NCBI GenBank assembly: GCA_965657495.1 | Contig: CBFHPD010000140.1 | Location: 1-17,616 of the forward strand | Direction: 5' to 3' | DNA from: JALQTD01 sp965657495 | GTDB lineage: Bacteria; Bacteroidota; Bacteroidia; Flavobacteriales_D; Sanyastnellaceae | DNA length: 17,616 nucleotides | Part shown: piece by piece, positions 1 through 7,100 of the stretch | How the letters are laid out: each line of letters opens with the position of its first letter | Position numbering within the stretch: the stretch's first letter is position 1 | Notes under the pieces: model-generated | The model's database searches: none | Told to the model about the DNA's origin: nothing | What the model saw: the letters and a program-made list of their open reading frames with translations, nothing else | Made by a program: the position numbers and the translations under genes

Positions 1-2675
1 TGGCCAATGCTGCTTCGGCGGATTTGGAGGGGAACGTGGTGGTCGGCAGCGGCGCCACCGCGCGGGTGGAAGTGGCCTTGTCGTTCTCGCCGCTCAATGC
101 CGATGCGCGGGGGTGGCTGGACTTCATTCGGGTGGAGCAGCCCTGCGAACTGCGGTTCTCCGGGTCCGTGCAGCCCTTCTGGGGCACGTCCCCCGGGCCG
201 GGATGGGCGCGGTATGAAATGAGCAATGCGGGCCAGCTCGCCGCCATTTGGGACATCACCGACCCCGTCCAACCCCAGCAAGTCGCCTTCACGCAAAGCG
301 CGGGCGTGGCCCAATTCGACGCTCCGCGGGACGTGATGCGCCGCTTCGTCGCCATGCCCGACTACGGGTTCGCCGACCCGGATGTCCGCGGTCCGCTCGC
401 CAACACGAACTTGCACGGCTGGGCCGGGCTGGATGGGGTGCTCATCACCCGGCCCGAGTTCATGGAGGCTGCCGAAAGGTGGGCCGCCTTGCGATCGGAC
501 GAGGGGCTGGCCGTCGGGGTGGCCTTGCAGCAGCAGGTGTTCAACGAGTTTTCGAGCGGCCAGGCGGATCCGACGGCCTTGAAGATGCTGATGATGATGC
601 TCCGCGACCGGGCGCTAGCGGCGGGCGAGGACGGCCCGCGGTTCTTGCAGTTGATGGGGGATGGCACGTTTGCAAACCGGGGCGGTTTGGCCAATTCCCC
701 CTACATCATCACCTACCAATCCGCCAACTCGCTGAGCCCGACCAGTAGCTACGTGAGCGACGATTACTTCGGTTTCCTCGAGCCGGGAATGGGCGAGCAC
801 ATCGGCGATAAAATGGCCGTCGGCGTGGGTCGGATTCCCTGCTCGAACGCGGCGGAGGCCTTGGATTTTGTGACCAAACTCGAGCGCTACGCCGGTGCCG
901 CACCCCCGCCGAGCAACGCCAGCTGCGGCCTCGATGCCGCGCAGCCAGAAAAGGGGGCTTGGCGCAACCGCATCACCTTCGTGAGCGACGACATGGACGG
1001 CAGCGGAGCGCCGACCGAGCTCTCGCACATGGGCAACAGCGATGACCACGCCGCGTATTTGGCCTTGGAACATCCGGAATTCGACGTGGACAAGATTTAC
1101 TTCGACGCGTATCCGCAACTCAGTACGCCCGGTGGCGAACGCTATCCCGATGCAGCGGCGGCCATCGACCGGCGCGTGGAAGAAGGGGCGTTGATTGTCA
1201 ACTACATCGGGCACGGGGGCGAGCGCGGTTGGGCCCATGAACGGGTGCTCAACACGTCCATGATCCGTGCTTGGGACAACGCGTACAAGATGCCTTTGTT
1301 CATGACGGCCACGTGCGAACTGGCGCGGTTTGATGACCCAGAAGTGGAGAGCGCGGGGGAGTTGATGGTACTGAATCCCGAGGGCGGGGCGATCGGCATG
1401 TTGACGACCACCCGGGTGGTGTTCAGCAGCGCGAACCAGGAATTGAATACGGCTTTCTATGAAGTGGCCCTCGAGGACGAGGCGTTCATGGATTTGCGGC
1501 TGGGCGACATCACGCGGATGACGAAGAACGACCCGCAGGTCTCCAACGTTTCGAACAAGCGCAACTTCAGTTTGCTTGGGGACGCTGCCATGCAGTTAGC
1601 CTACCCCGAGCACCGCGTGGTGCTGTCAGAACTGCCGGACTCGGTGCGGGCGCTCGAGCGGTTCGATGGCCGCGGTTTCATCGCAGACGCCGCTGGCGAT
1701 ACCCTGGCGGCATTCAACGGAAAGGCCACCATCCGCGTGTTTGACAAGCGCAGCATGGTGACGACGCTGAACAACGACGGCGGGGCGGCTCCATTCGCAT
1801 ACACCGTATTCAGAAACGTCATTCACCAAGGGGAAGTGAGCGTGGTGAACGGGGTGTTTGAGTACGCATTTGTGGTACCCCGTGACATCGATTACGAATG
1901 GGGCGACGGCCGGGTCAGTTGCTATGCGTTGGATTTGAACACGGGAGCAGATGCCCACGGCAGCACCGAGGATTGGCTCATCGGTGGGGTGAATGCGGAT
2001 TTCGAGCTCGATGTGACCCCCCCCCAAGTGGATGTGTACCTCAACGACACGTTGTTTGTGAACGGCGGTTTGGCGGGGACGGAGCCGACGCTCATCGTTC
2101 GCGCTTTCGACGAAGGGGGCATCAACTCCGCGGGTTCCGGCATCGGCCACCAAATGAAGGCGGTCATCGACGGGGATTGGGCGGCGGCCGTTGCGTTGAA
2201 TTCCTACTACACGTCGGATTTGGACACGTACAAGCGGGGGACCATTCGCTACCCGCTCGAGGGCTTGGCGCCCGGGCCGCACACGGTGGAGGTGGTGATG
2301 TGGGATGTGCAGAACAACCAAGGGCGGGGGGCGTTGGAGTTTGTGGTGGGTGCGGAAGGGGAGGCGGAGTTCGATTTGGTTTCTGCGTACCCGAATCCTG
2401 CGACGGAGGAGGTTTGGTTCCAAATTGAGCACACCCTCGCCTGCGAGCCCGCCGCCTACACGCTGGACATCTTCGACCTGACGGGCCGGCGTGTGCACGC
2501 CGCCGCATGGGAAATCGAATCGCCCGGCTTCCGGTTCGCGCCGCTGCGGTGGGATTTGAACGGACCCGGCGGAAGCACCGTGAAACCTGGGACGTATGTT
2601 TGCCGTATTCGTTTGGAAACAACTTCCGGTGAGGTCGCACAACAAACGGAGCGAATTGTCGTTCTTCGTCCGTGA
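1..2675 (+). CDS. porU: PorU, T9SS C25-family (gingipain-type) sortase peptidase, 5' end missing
   Basis: PorU is the cell-surface cysteine protease of the type IX secretion system; it removes the C-terminal sorting domain from cargo and attaches the cargo to the outer membrane. The frame is open from base 3 with no start codon in view (the first plausible initiator is only an internal TTG at 24), so the N-terminus lies outside the window and 890 residues are visible. Counting from the codon at base 3, the C25 catalytic domain begins near residue 140. It holds the catalytic His in YIGHGGERGWAHE (His404, codon 1212-1214) and the catalytic Cys in FMTATCELARFDDP (Cys438, codon 1314-1316). The last 100 or so residues, from SAYPNPATEEVWF, form a sorting-domain-like beta module, which family knowledge says PorU keeps. 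porV follows 36 bp downstream, the familiar T9SS pairing. The family assignment is firm; full length is unknown. Confidence 0.93.
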   Translation, partial: ANAASADLEGNVVVGSGATARVEVALSFSPLNADARGWLDFIRVEQPCELRFSGSVQPFWGTSPGPGWARYEMSNAGQLAAIWDITDPVQPQQVAFTQSAGVAQFDAPRDVMRRFVAMPDYGFADPDVRGPLANTNLHGWAGLDGVLITRPEFMEAAERWAALRSDEGLAVGVALQQQVFNEFSSGQADPTALKMLMMMLRDRALAAGEDGPRFLQLMGDGTFANRGGLANSPYIITYQSANSLSPTSSYVSDDYFGFLEPGMGEHIGDKMAVGVGRIPCSNAAEALDFVTKLERYAGAAPPPSNASCGLDAAQPEKGAWRNRITFVSDDMDGSGAPTELSHMGNSDDHAAYLALEHPEFDVDKIYFDAYPQLSTPGGERYPDAAAAIDRRVEEGALIVNYIGHGGERGWAHERVLNTSMIRAWDNAYKMPLFMTATCELARFDDPEVESAGELMVLNPEGGAIGMLTTTRVVFSSANQELNTAFYEVALEDEAFMDLRLGDITRMTKNDPQVSNVSNKRNFSLLGDAAMQLAYPEHRVVLSELPDSVRALERFDGRGFIADAAGDTLAAFNGKATIRVFDKRSMVTTLNNDGGAAPFAYTVFRNVIHQGEVSVVNGVFEYAFVVPRDIDYEWGDGRVSCYALDLNTGADAHGSTEDWLIGGVNADFELDVTPPQVDVYLNDTLFVNGGLAGTEPTLIVRAFDEGGINSAGSGIGHQMKAVIDGDWAAAVALNSYYTSDLDTYKRGTIRYPLEGLAPGPHTVEVVMWDVQNNQGRGALEFVVGAEGEAEFDLVSAYPNPATEEVWFQIEHTLACEPAAYTLDIFDLTGRRVHAAAWEIESPGFRFAPLRWDLNGPGGSTVKPGTYVCRIRLETTSGEVAQQTERIVVLRP

Positions 2676-2685
2676 TTTGAATCCT

Positions 2686-2693
2686 TACCTTTG
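2686..2693 (+). promoter_or_regulatory. Bacteroidota -7 element of the porV promoter
   Basis: TACCTTTG fits the Bacteroidota primary-sigma -7 consensus TAnnTTTG exactly. It lies between the porU stop (2673-2675) and the porV ATG at 2712, which implies a leader of only about 10-15 nt. I see no convincing TTG -33 element at the usual spacing. Initiation here would let porV, and ispF behind it, be transcribed independently of porU. Confidence 0.6.
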
Positions 2694-2711
2694 CCCCCGA
2701 TTGACTTGAAC

Positions 2712-3947
2712 ATGCGCACACGTATCTTGACTTTTGCCGCCACCATGCTGCTTTCGGGCACCTGGTTAGGCCAAATCGCGAAGGCCCAATTGACTCCCGG
2801 TGAGGGCTCGCAAATCGTGCAGCTCAACACCATCACGACGGCCGTGCCGTTCTTGATGATCGCTCCCGATTCCCGGGCCGGTGCCCTCGGGGACGCTGGC
2901 GTGGCGCTTTCAGCCGACGGCAACAGCCTCCATTGGAATCCCGCAAAGATGTCGTTCCTCGAGAACGATTTCGAGTTCAGCCTCGGCTATGCCCCGTGGT
3001 TGCGCGCCCTGGTGGATGACATGAATTTGGCCTACCTCACGGGCGTCCGCAAGATCAACAAGCGGCAAGCATGGGGAGGTGCCCTGCGCTACTTTTCTCT
3101 CGGCAACATCACGTTCACCGACGAGACGGGCACGACCATCCGCGACTTCCAACCTGCGGAGTTCAGCCTCGACGTCGGCTTCTCGCAAGCGTTCACTTCC
3201 AAGTTCAGCGGCGGCATCACCGGCCGGTTCATCAACTCCAATTTGACCGGCGGCACGAACGTGCTCGGCGCCAACTCCAAGCCCGGCCGGTCCGTGGCGG
3301 TGGACGTCGGCGTGTTCTACACCAACCCCTACGCGAAGTTGGGCAAGCGCGATGGCGTGTTCAATTGGGGCTTGGCCGTCAGCAACATCGGTGCGAAGAT
3401 GGGCTACACAGAAAGTGCGGAGCGGGACTTCCTTCCGATGAACCTGAAGACGGGTTTGGCCTACCAAACCTTCATCGACGATTACAACAGCTTGACCTTC
3501 ACCATGGACGTCAACAAGCTGCTCGTCCCCACGACGCCGATTTACGACCAGGAGTCCGGCCAAACCATCGTCAGCGGATACGATCCCAACGTTGGGGTGG
3601 CCACGGCCATCGTGCAGAGTTTCTACGACGCGCCCGGCGTGGTGAACGACGACGGCACCGTTGAAGCGGGGTCCATTTTCCGCGAAGAGTTGCGCGAGTA
3701 CAACCTCGGCGGGGGCATCGAGTACGATTACAACAACGCCTTCGCCTTCCGGGCGGGATTCTTCAATGAGCACTACTCAAAGGGAAACCGCCAGTTCATC
3801 ACGTTAGGGGCCGGCATCAAGTACACGGTGTTCACGGTGGATTTGAGCTACCTCATTTCGACGCGGCAGCAGAATCCGCTGGCGAACACCCTGCGCTTCA
3901 CGCTCCGGTTGCAGTTTTCGGAGCTCGCGGGCGGCGACGACGAGTGA
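2712..3947 (+). CDS. porV: PorV (LptO), T9SS outer-membrane shuttle protein
   Basis: PorV is a FadL-like outer-membrane beta-barrel. In the T9SS it receives cargo through the C-terminal sorting domain as it leaves the translocon and delivers it to the PorU attachment complex. The 411-residue product starts at the ATG at 2712; the upstream in-frame TTG at 2691 is rejected because it falls inside the -7 promoter element. Residues 1-25 are a signal peptide (hydrophobic FAATMLLSGTWLG, cleavage likely after AKA before Gln26). The mature start, with TAVPFLMIAPDSRAGALGDAGVA and then GNSLHWNPAKMSF, is characteristic of the PorV family. Alternating strands fill the rest, and the final strand LRFTLRLQF has a short acidic tail after it. 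It follows porU and its stop overlaps the ispF start. The assignment is strong from both family sequence and context. Confidence 0.92.
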   Translation: MRTRILTFAATMLLSGTWLGQIAKAQLTPGEGSQIVQLNTITTAVPFLMIAPDSRAGALGDAGVALSADGNSLHWNPAKMSFLENDFEFSLGYAPWLRALVDDMNLAYLTGVRKINKRQAWGGALRYFSLGNITFTDETGTTIRDFQPAEFSLDVGFSQAFTSKFSGGITGRFINSNLTGGTNVLGANSKPGRSVAVDVGVFYTNPYAKLGKRDGVFNWGLAVSNIGAKMGYTESAERDFLPMNLKTGLAYQTFIDDYNSLTFTMDVNKLLVPTTPIYDQESGQTIVSGYDPNVGVATAIVQSFYDAPGVVNDDGTVEAGSIFREELREYNLGGGIEYDYNNAFAFRAGFFNEHYSKGNRQFITLGAGIKYTVFTVDLSYLISTRQQNPLANTLRFTLRLQFSELAGGDDE

Positions 3948-4423
3948 TGCGGATCGGATACGGATACGACGTTCACCAACTCCAGGAAGGGGAGGAATTG
4001 TGGCTCGGGGGCATCTTGGTGCCCCATGAAAAGGGCGCGGTGGGCCACAGCGACGCCGATGTGGTGCTGCACGTGATTTGCGATGCGCTGCTCGGGGCCT
4101 TGGCCATGCGCGACATCGGGTACCACTTTCCAGACACGGATCCCGCGTACAAGGGCATCGATAGCAAGAAATTGCTCGCGGAGACGTACCGCAAGATCCA
4201 GGCCGCCGGGTGGCGCTTGGGCAATTTGGACACGACGTTGTGCTTGCAGCGGCCGAAGGTGCTGCCCTACATCGAAGACATGCGCCAGTGCATCGCTGAG
4301 GTGATGGGGGAGGATGTGGGCCGCGTGAGCGTCAAGGCGACGACCACCGAGCGGCTGGGCTTCGTGGGCACCGAGGCGGGCGTTTCCGCCCATGCGGTGG
4401 TGCTGCTTGAGCCGGTGAGCTGA
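3947..4423 (+). CDS. ispF: IspF, 2-C-methyl-D-erythritol 2,4-cyclodiphosphate synthase
   Basis: IspF converts CDP-methylerythritol 2-phosphate to the 2,4-cyclodiphosphate, releasing CMP, in the cytosolic MEP pathway to isoprenoid precursors. The product has 158 residues, normal for this trimeric zinc enzyme. Metal ligands appear where the family has them: Asp8 and His10 in MRIGYGYDVHQL and His42 in GHSDADVVLHVICDALLGA. The motif IGYHFPDTDPAYKGIDS and the C-terminal KATTTERLGFVGTEAG are also diagnostic. I chose the ATG at 3947 because it gives the canonical MRIG start; it overlaps the porV stop by one base (TGATG), suggesting translational coupling. A GTG at 3944 would add one residue. A metabolic gene tied to a T9SS gene probably reflects shared expression rather than shared function. 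Confidence 0.96.
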   Translation: MRIGYGYDVHQLQEGEELWLGGILVPHEKGAVGHSDADVVLHVICDALLGALAMRDIGYHFPDTDPAYKGIDSKKLLAETYRKIQAAGWRLGNLDTTLCLQRPKVLPYIEDMRQCIAEVMGEDVGRVSVKATTTERLGFVGTEAGVSAHAVVLLEPVS

Positions 4424-4433
4424 GCGGAAGGGG
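4424..4433. other. 10-bp convergent spacer between ispF and the DUF4956 gene
   Basis: The two stop codons face each other across 10 bp (GCGGAAGGGG), with no hairpin or T run. Transcripts from each side must either be terminated by another mechanism or run into the other gene as antisense. Confidence 0.8.
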
Positions 4434-5045
4434 TTATTCCGCGCCCGATTCGAAGTGGTCGGGTTGTTCGGCCAAATCAAAATGCACCTTGATCACGGCG
4501 GTGTCCCGCAGCAGGTCCACTTTTCCAATCTCGATCCGGTCGATTTTCACGCCCGTCCGTTCGGCCAAGTCGGCCAACAGTTCCGACCGCTTCCCCGCGT
4601 GGATGAGGTCGACCCGGTCGTACACCACGATCTTCGTGGCCATGTGCCGGATGGTCCACACCCGCTCCAAGATCCACGTCAGTCCCCACATGGCGACGTT
4701 CGCAGCGACAATCGCGCCACCCTCCACGGTGCCCGGGGCGAGCGCATTCAGCACGGCCAAGGCGATGACGATGAAGAGGTAGGTCATTTCCCGGATGGGG
4801 ATGGCGTCCGTCCGGTACCGTATGATGCCAAAGATGGCGAACAGGCCCAGCGCGAAGGCGAGGTCGAGTTCGACGCCCACGAGCATTTGGCACAACACAA
4901 ACACCGCAGCGCTCACGGTCAGGAACGTGAACACGAACTCCCGCCGCTGCGAGGCTTGGTGGTAAATGAACAGCGTGAGGACAACCGCAGAAAGGAGGTT
5001 GCCGCCGAACAGCATCAAAAACGGTAAAATGGCATCGAGGTTCAT
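4434..5045 (-). CDS. DUF4956-family membrane protein
   Basis: This 203-residue protein has four or more hydrophobic segments (about residues 6-29, 38-76, 86-102 and 108-126) followed by a soluble, charged C-terminal domain (130-203). The run LAFALGLFAIFGIIRYRTDAIPIREMTYLF is typical of DUF4956 inner-membrane proteins, whose biochemical role I do not know. The gene is second in a two-gene operon: its ATG overlaps the stop of the VTC-domain gene in an ATGA tetranucleotide (5042-5045), so translation is probably coupled. I recall DUF4956 genes commonly sitting beside bacterial VTC-domain genes, which suggests a membrane partner, anchor or transport path for the enzyme; that role is inference. 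Its stop converges on ispF with only 10 bp between. Confidence 0.85.
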   Translation of the reverse strand: MNLDAILPFLMLFGGNLLSAVVLTLFIYHQASQRREFVFTFLTVSAAVFVLCQMLVGVELDLAFALGLFAIFGIIRYRTDAIPIREMTYLFIVIALAVLNALAPGTVEGGAIVAANVAMWGLTWILERVWTIRHMATKIVVYDRVDLIHAGKRSELLADLAERTGVKIDRIEIGKVDLLRDTAVIKVHFDLAEQPDHFESGAE

Positions 5046-5827
5046 GGCAGAAAGGTATGTTGAAGTTGCCGCAGGATGGGCCGGTAGGTGCGGATGGGAA
5101 ATTCAGGTTGGGTCAAGCCGGTGCCGACGACGTATTTCGAGATGCGGGTGGCGCGGCCCAAAGGCGGGTGTTGTCCTCGGAAGGCGTCGAGCGCGTTGAA
5201 CAGCGGGCTGCGCCGGTCGATCCGGGCCTGCTTGATTTCGATGATGGCGCATCCTGGCAGCGCCGCCTCGCGGCCATCGCCCGCCTCGAAGGTCAACCCG
5301 GTGTCGACGGTGAACCGTTCGGCCCGGTCGGGTGCCACGAGGGTGAACCGATCGAACGTGCTCCACATCACCGGCGCAGAGGCCAGCGCATACGGAAAGG
5401 CCGAGGCGAGGTGGGCTTGCTCTTCGGGCGAGAGCGGCGCATCCCACGCGGCGGCCTCCGTGCGCAACCAACGCACCTTGTGCGTCCGCCCGTGCACGGT
5501 TTTGTGCTTCACCTCGAGGAAGGCCAGCCCGTTCGATCGGTACCGCCGGATGCGGGCCTTGTACCGGTCCTTGCGCCCGCGGGTGTGATCCCGGAAGCTG
5601 TCGCGCTGGGCCGTGTCGAAAAAGCAGTTGTCGTAAGCACTGGTGCGCTGGCCGTTCACTTCCAACACCCGGTGCAACCCTTCCGCTAGCACGCGTTCGA
5701 TGAGCTCCGGCAACCACGCTTCGTGCACGATGAATTTCGAGTCGAGGCGGCTGAGGAGCTCGGCACCTTCCACTTCAGGGAGGGAAATGCCGGGCGCGGC
5801 GGTTAAAATGGCTTGCAGGTCCAACAA
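5042..5827 (-). CDS. VTC-domain polyphosphate-polymerase-like protein
   Basis: The product of about 261 residues is a tunnel-fold (TTM) VTC domain, the fold of the yeast Vtc4 polyphosphate polymerase. Basic and acidic tunnel-type positions are visible in order: RLDSKF near residue 27-32, FFDTAQRDSFRDH then RYKARIRRY (about 69-95), FLEVKHKTVHGRTHKVRW (about 102-119), STFDRFTL, FTVDTGLTFE, IIEIKQ and SKYVVG near the end. Retained E.K and R.R pairs argue for an active nucleotide/polyphosphate site, though activity is inferred. It overlaps the downstream DUF4956 gene by 4 nt. The start is uncertain. No ATG is available; TTG at 5827 (or 5824) retains an N-terminus resembling relatives, while GTG at 5773 would remove 18 residues and leave a leader for the candidate promoter at 5830-5837. 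Confidence 0.85.
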   Translation of the reverse strand: MLDLQAILTAAPGISLPEVEGAELLSRLDSKFIVHEAWLPELIERVLAEGLHRVLEVNGQRTSAYDNCFFDTAQRDSFRDHTRGRKDRYKARIRRYRSNGLAFLEVKHKTVHGRTHKVRWLRTEAAAWDAPLSPEEQAHLASAFPYALASAPVMWSTFDRFTLVAPDRAERFTVDTGLTFEAGDGREAALPGCAIIEIKQARIDRRSPLFNALDAFRGQHPPLGRATRISKYVVGTGLTQPEFPIRTYRPILRQLQHTFLP

Positions 5828-5829
5828 GG

Positions 5830-5837
5830 CGAATATA
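5830..5837 (-). promoter_or_regulatory. Possible -7 element for the VTC/DUF4956 operon
   Basis: On the minus strand these bases read TATATTCG, one mismatch from TAnnTTTG and matching the TAnnTTCG variant seen before two other genes here. It ends only two bases before the TTG assumed as the VTC start, so transcripts would be nearly leaderless unless translation starts further in (for example GTG at 5773). No TTG lies at the expected -33 distance. This is weak evidence. Confidence 0.3.
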
Positions 5838-5847
5838 CAGACGTCTG
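5838..5847. promoter_or_regulatory. 10-bp palindrome upstream of the VTC operon
   Basis: CAGACGTCTG is a perfect 10-bp palindrome directly upstream of the candidate -7 element of the VTC operon, where a regulator could act. It contains AACGT-like AGACGTCT but matches no operator that I recognise. Short palindromes occur by chance, so this is only a candidate. Confidence 0.2.
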
Positions 5848-5899
5848 CAGGTGAGACGAGGTTTCTACCAAAAGTTTAATCGCCTCCGGGGTTTAAATC

Positions 5900-5914
5900 G
5901 TGTAGCTTGTACAC
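5900..5914. promoter_or_regulatory. Inverted repeat GTGTA-N5-TACAC in the divergent region
   Basis: Two 5-bp arms, GTGTA and TACAC, flank GCTTG in the middle of the 176-bp divergent spacer between the VTC operon and pdhA. The geometry suits a dimeric repressor or activator, but no known operator is matched and no regulator gene lies in the window. Confidence 0.25.
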
Positions 5915-5936
5915 CAACGCGTCCGCGATTCCCTTT

Positions 5937-5951
5937 TTCGGTTGAACCGAA
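5937..5951. promoter_or_regulatory. 15-nt inverted repeat upstream of the pdhA promoter
   Basis: TTCGGTT and AACCGAA form perfect 7-bp arms around a single G at 5944. The site is about 25 bp upstream of the pdhA -7 element (5976), a position suited to an activator or repressor. It is preceded by a short T run but the one-base loop makes a terminator unlikely. Confidence 0.3.
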
Positions 5952-5975
5952 CGGCCGTCTCGTGGGTTCTCAACC

Positions 5976-5983
5976 TATATTTG
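5976..5983 (+). promoter_or_regulatory. Bacteroidota -7 element of the pdhA promoter
   Basis: TATATTTG matches TAnnTTTG exactly and sits 20 bp before the pdhA ATG, giving a leader of roughly 12-15 nt. No clear TTG is present about 17-21 bp upstream. It is the best-placed promoter for the pdhA-pdhC operon. Confidence 0.65.
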
Positions 5984-6003
5984 CACGATAGATTTTCAAG
6001 ATC

Positions 6004-7062
6004 ATGGCAACTACTACCCGCGCACGGAGCACGAAAGCCGCTGCAGGCAAGTCGAAGCGCTCTACCAAGACCACCCAACCGCCCCATTCCCAGGAGGTGT
6101 ATGAGAAGTGGTTTCGTGACATGTACCTGATGCGCAAGTTCGAAGAACGTTGCGGACAGCTCTACATCCAGCAAAAATTCGGTGGTTTTTGCCACTTGTA
6201 CATCGGACAAGAAGCCGTGCTCGCGGGCGCTGTGGAGGCCATTCGCCCCACCGACCGCATGATCACGGCTTACCGCGACCACGCGCACCCCATCGCTTTG
6301 GGCACCGACCCCCGCTTGGTGATGGCGGAGTTGTACGGCAAGCAGACCGGCACAAGCAAGGGCAAGGGCGGCTCGATGCACATGTTTGACAAGGAGCGCA
6401 ACCTCTTCGGAGGCCACGGCATCGTCGGAGGCCAAATCGGATTGGGTGCCGGCATCGCATTCGCCGACAAGTACCGCAAGGAGGACCACGTCACCCTCAC
6501 GTTCTTCGGCGACGGCGCTGCCCGCCAAGGGATGCTCCACGAGACCTTCAACATGGCCATGACCTGGAAACTCCCCGTGATTTTCATCGTGGAGAACAAC
6601 CAGTACGCCATGGGGACTTCGGTGGAGCGTACCTCCAACGTGACCGACTTGAAAATGTTGGGCGCGAGCTACGAAATGCCGGCTGCGACCGTGGATGGCA
6701 TGAGCCCGGAAGCGGTGTTCACCGCGATCTCAGAGGCTGCGGCGCATTGCCGCGAAGGCAAGGGCCCCTACCTTTTGGACATCCAAACCTACCGGTACAA
6801 GGGGCACTCCATGTCGGATCCCCAGAAATACCGGACGAAGGAAGAAGTGTCCGAGTACCAAGAAAAGGACCCCATTCTGCACGTGCGCAACGTCTTGCTC
6901 GAACAAGGCTGGGCGACCGAAGAGGGCTTGAAGGAAGTGGAGAAGGAAGTGAAGGCGCTCGTCGAGGAATGCATCGAATTTGCAGAGAACAGCCCACTGC
7001 CTGACCCGAAGGAGTTGTACGAAGACGTTTACTCGGAGGCTTATCCGTTTGTGAACGACTGA
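6004..7062 (+). CDS. pdhA: Pyruvate dehydrogenase E1 component, alpha subunit
   Basis: E1 alpha, together with E1 beta, uses thiamine diphosphate to decarboxylate pyruvate and pass the acetyl group to the E2 lipoyl arm, in the cytosol. The 352-residue product is normal for the separate alpha subunit. The ThDP/Mg motif GDG (residues 169-171) followed by NN (198-199) is intact, as are the substrate-loop sequence YRYKGHSMSDPQKYR (Ser269, Ser271) and the family N-terminal YLMRKFEERCGQLY. Residues 1-30 are a basic Thr/Lys/Arg/Ser/Ala-rich tail (ATTTRARSTKAAAGKSKRS) that looks disordered and is longer than I expect for bacterial relatives. The start is supported by a TAnnTTTG box 20 bp upstream. 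pdhC follows after 38 bp; no E1 beta gene is present nearby. A branched-chain 2-oxoacid E1 is less likely given the strong PdhA-type sequence. Confidence 0.93.
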   Translation: MATTTRARSTKAAAGKSKRSTKTTQPPHSQEVYEKWFRDMYLMRKFEERCGQLYIQQKFGGFCHLYIGQEAVLAGAVEAIRPTDRMITAYRDHAHPIALGTDPRLVMAELYGKQTGTSKGKGGSMHMFDKERNLFGGHGIVGGQIGLGAGIAFADKYRKEDHVTLTFFGDGAARQGMLHETFNMAMTWKLPVIFIVENNQYAMGTSVERTSNVTDLKMLGASYEMPAATVDGMSPEAVFTAISEAAAHCREGKGPYLLDIQTYRYKGHSMSDPQKYRTKEEVSEYQEKDPILHVRNVLLEQGWATEEGLKEVEKEVKALVEECIEFAENSPLPDPKELYEDVYSEAYPFVND

Positions 7063-7100
7063 TTTCAAAGAATTGAACCCAGATCACACCACCTGCTACC

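Noticed and set aside
24..26. TTG at 24 as the start of porU.
   Set aside because: The frame is open upstream to base 3 and the protein would lack the N-terminal region and signal peptide required of PorU; the gene is cut by the window edge.
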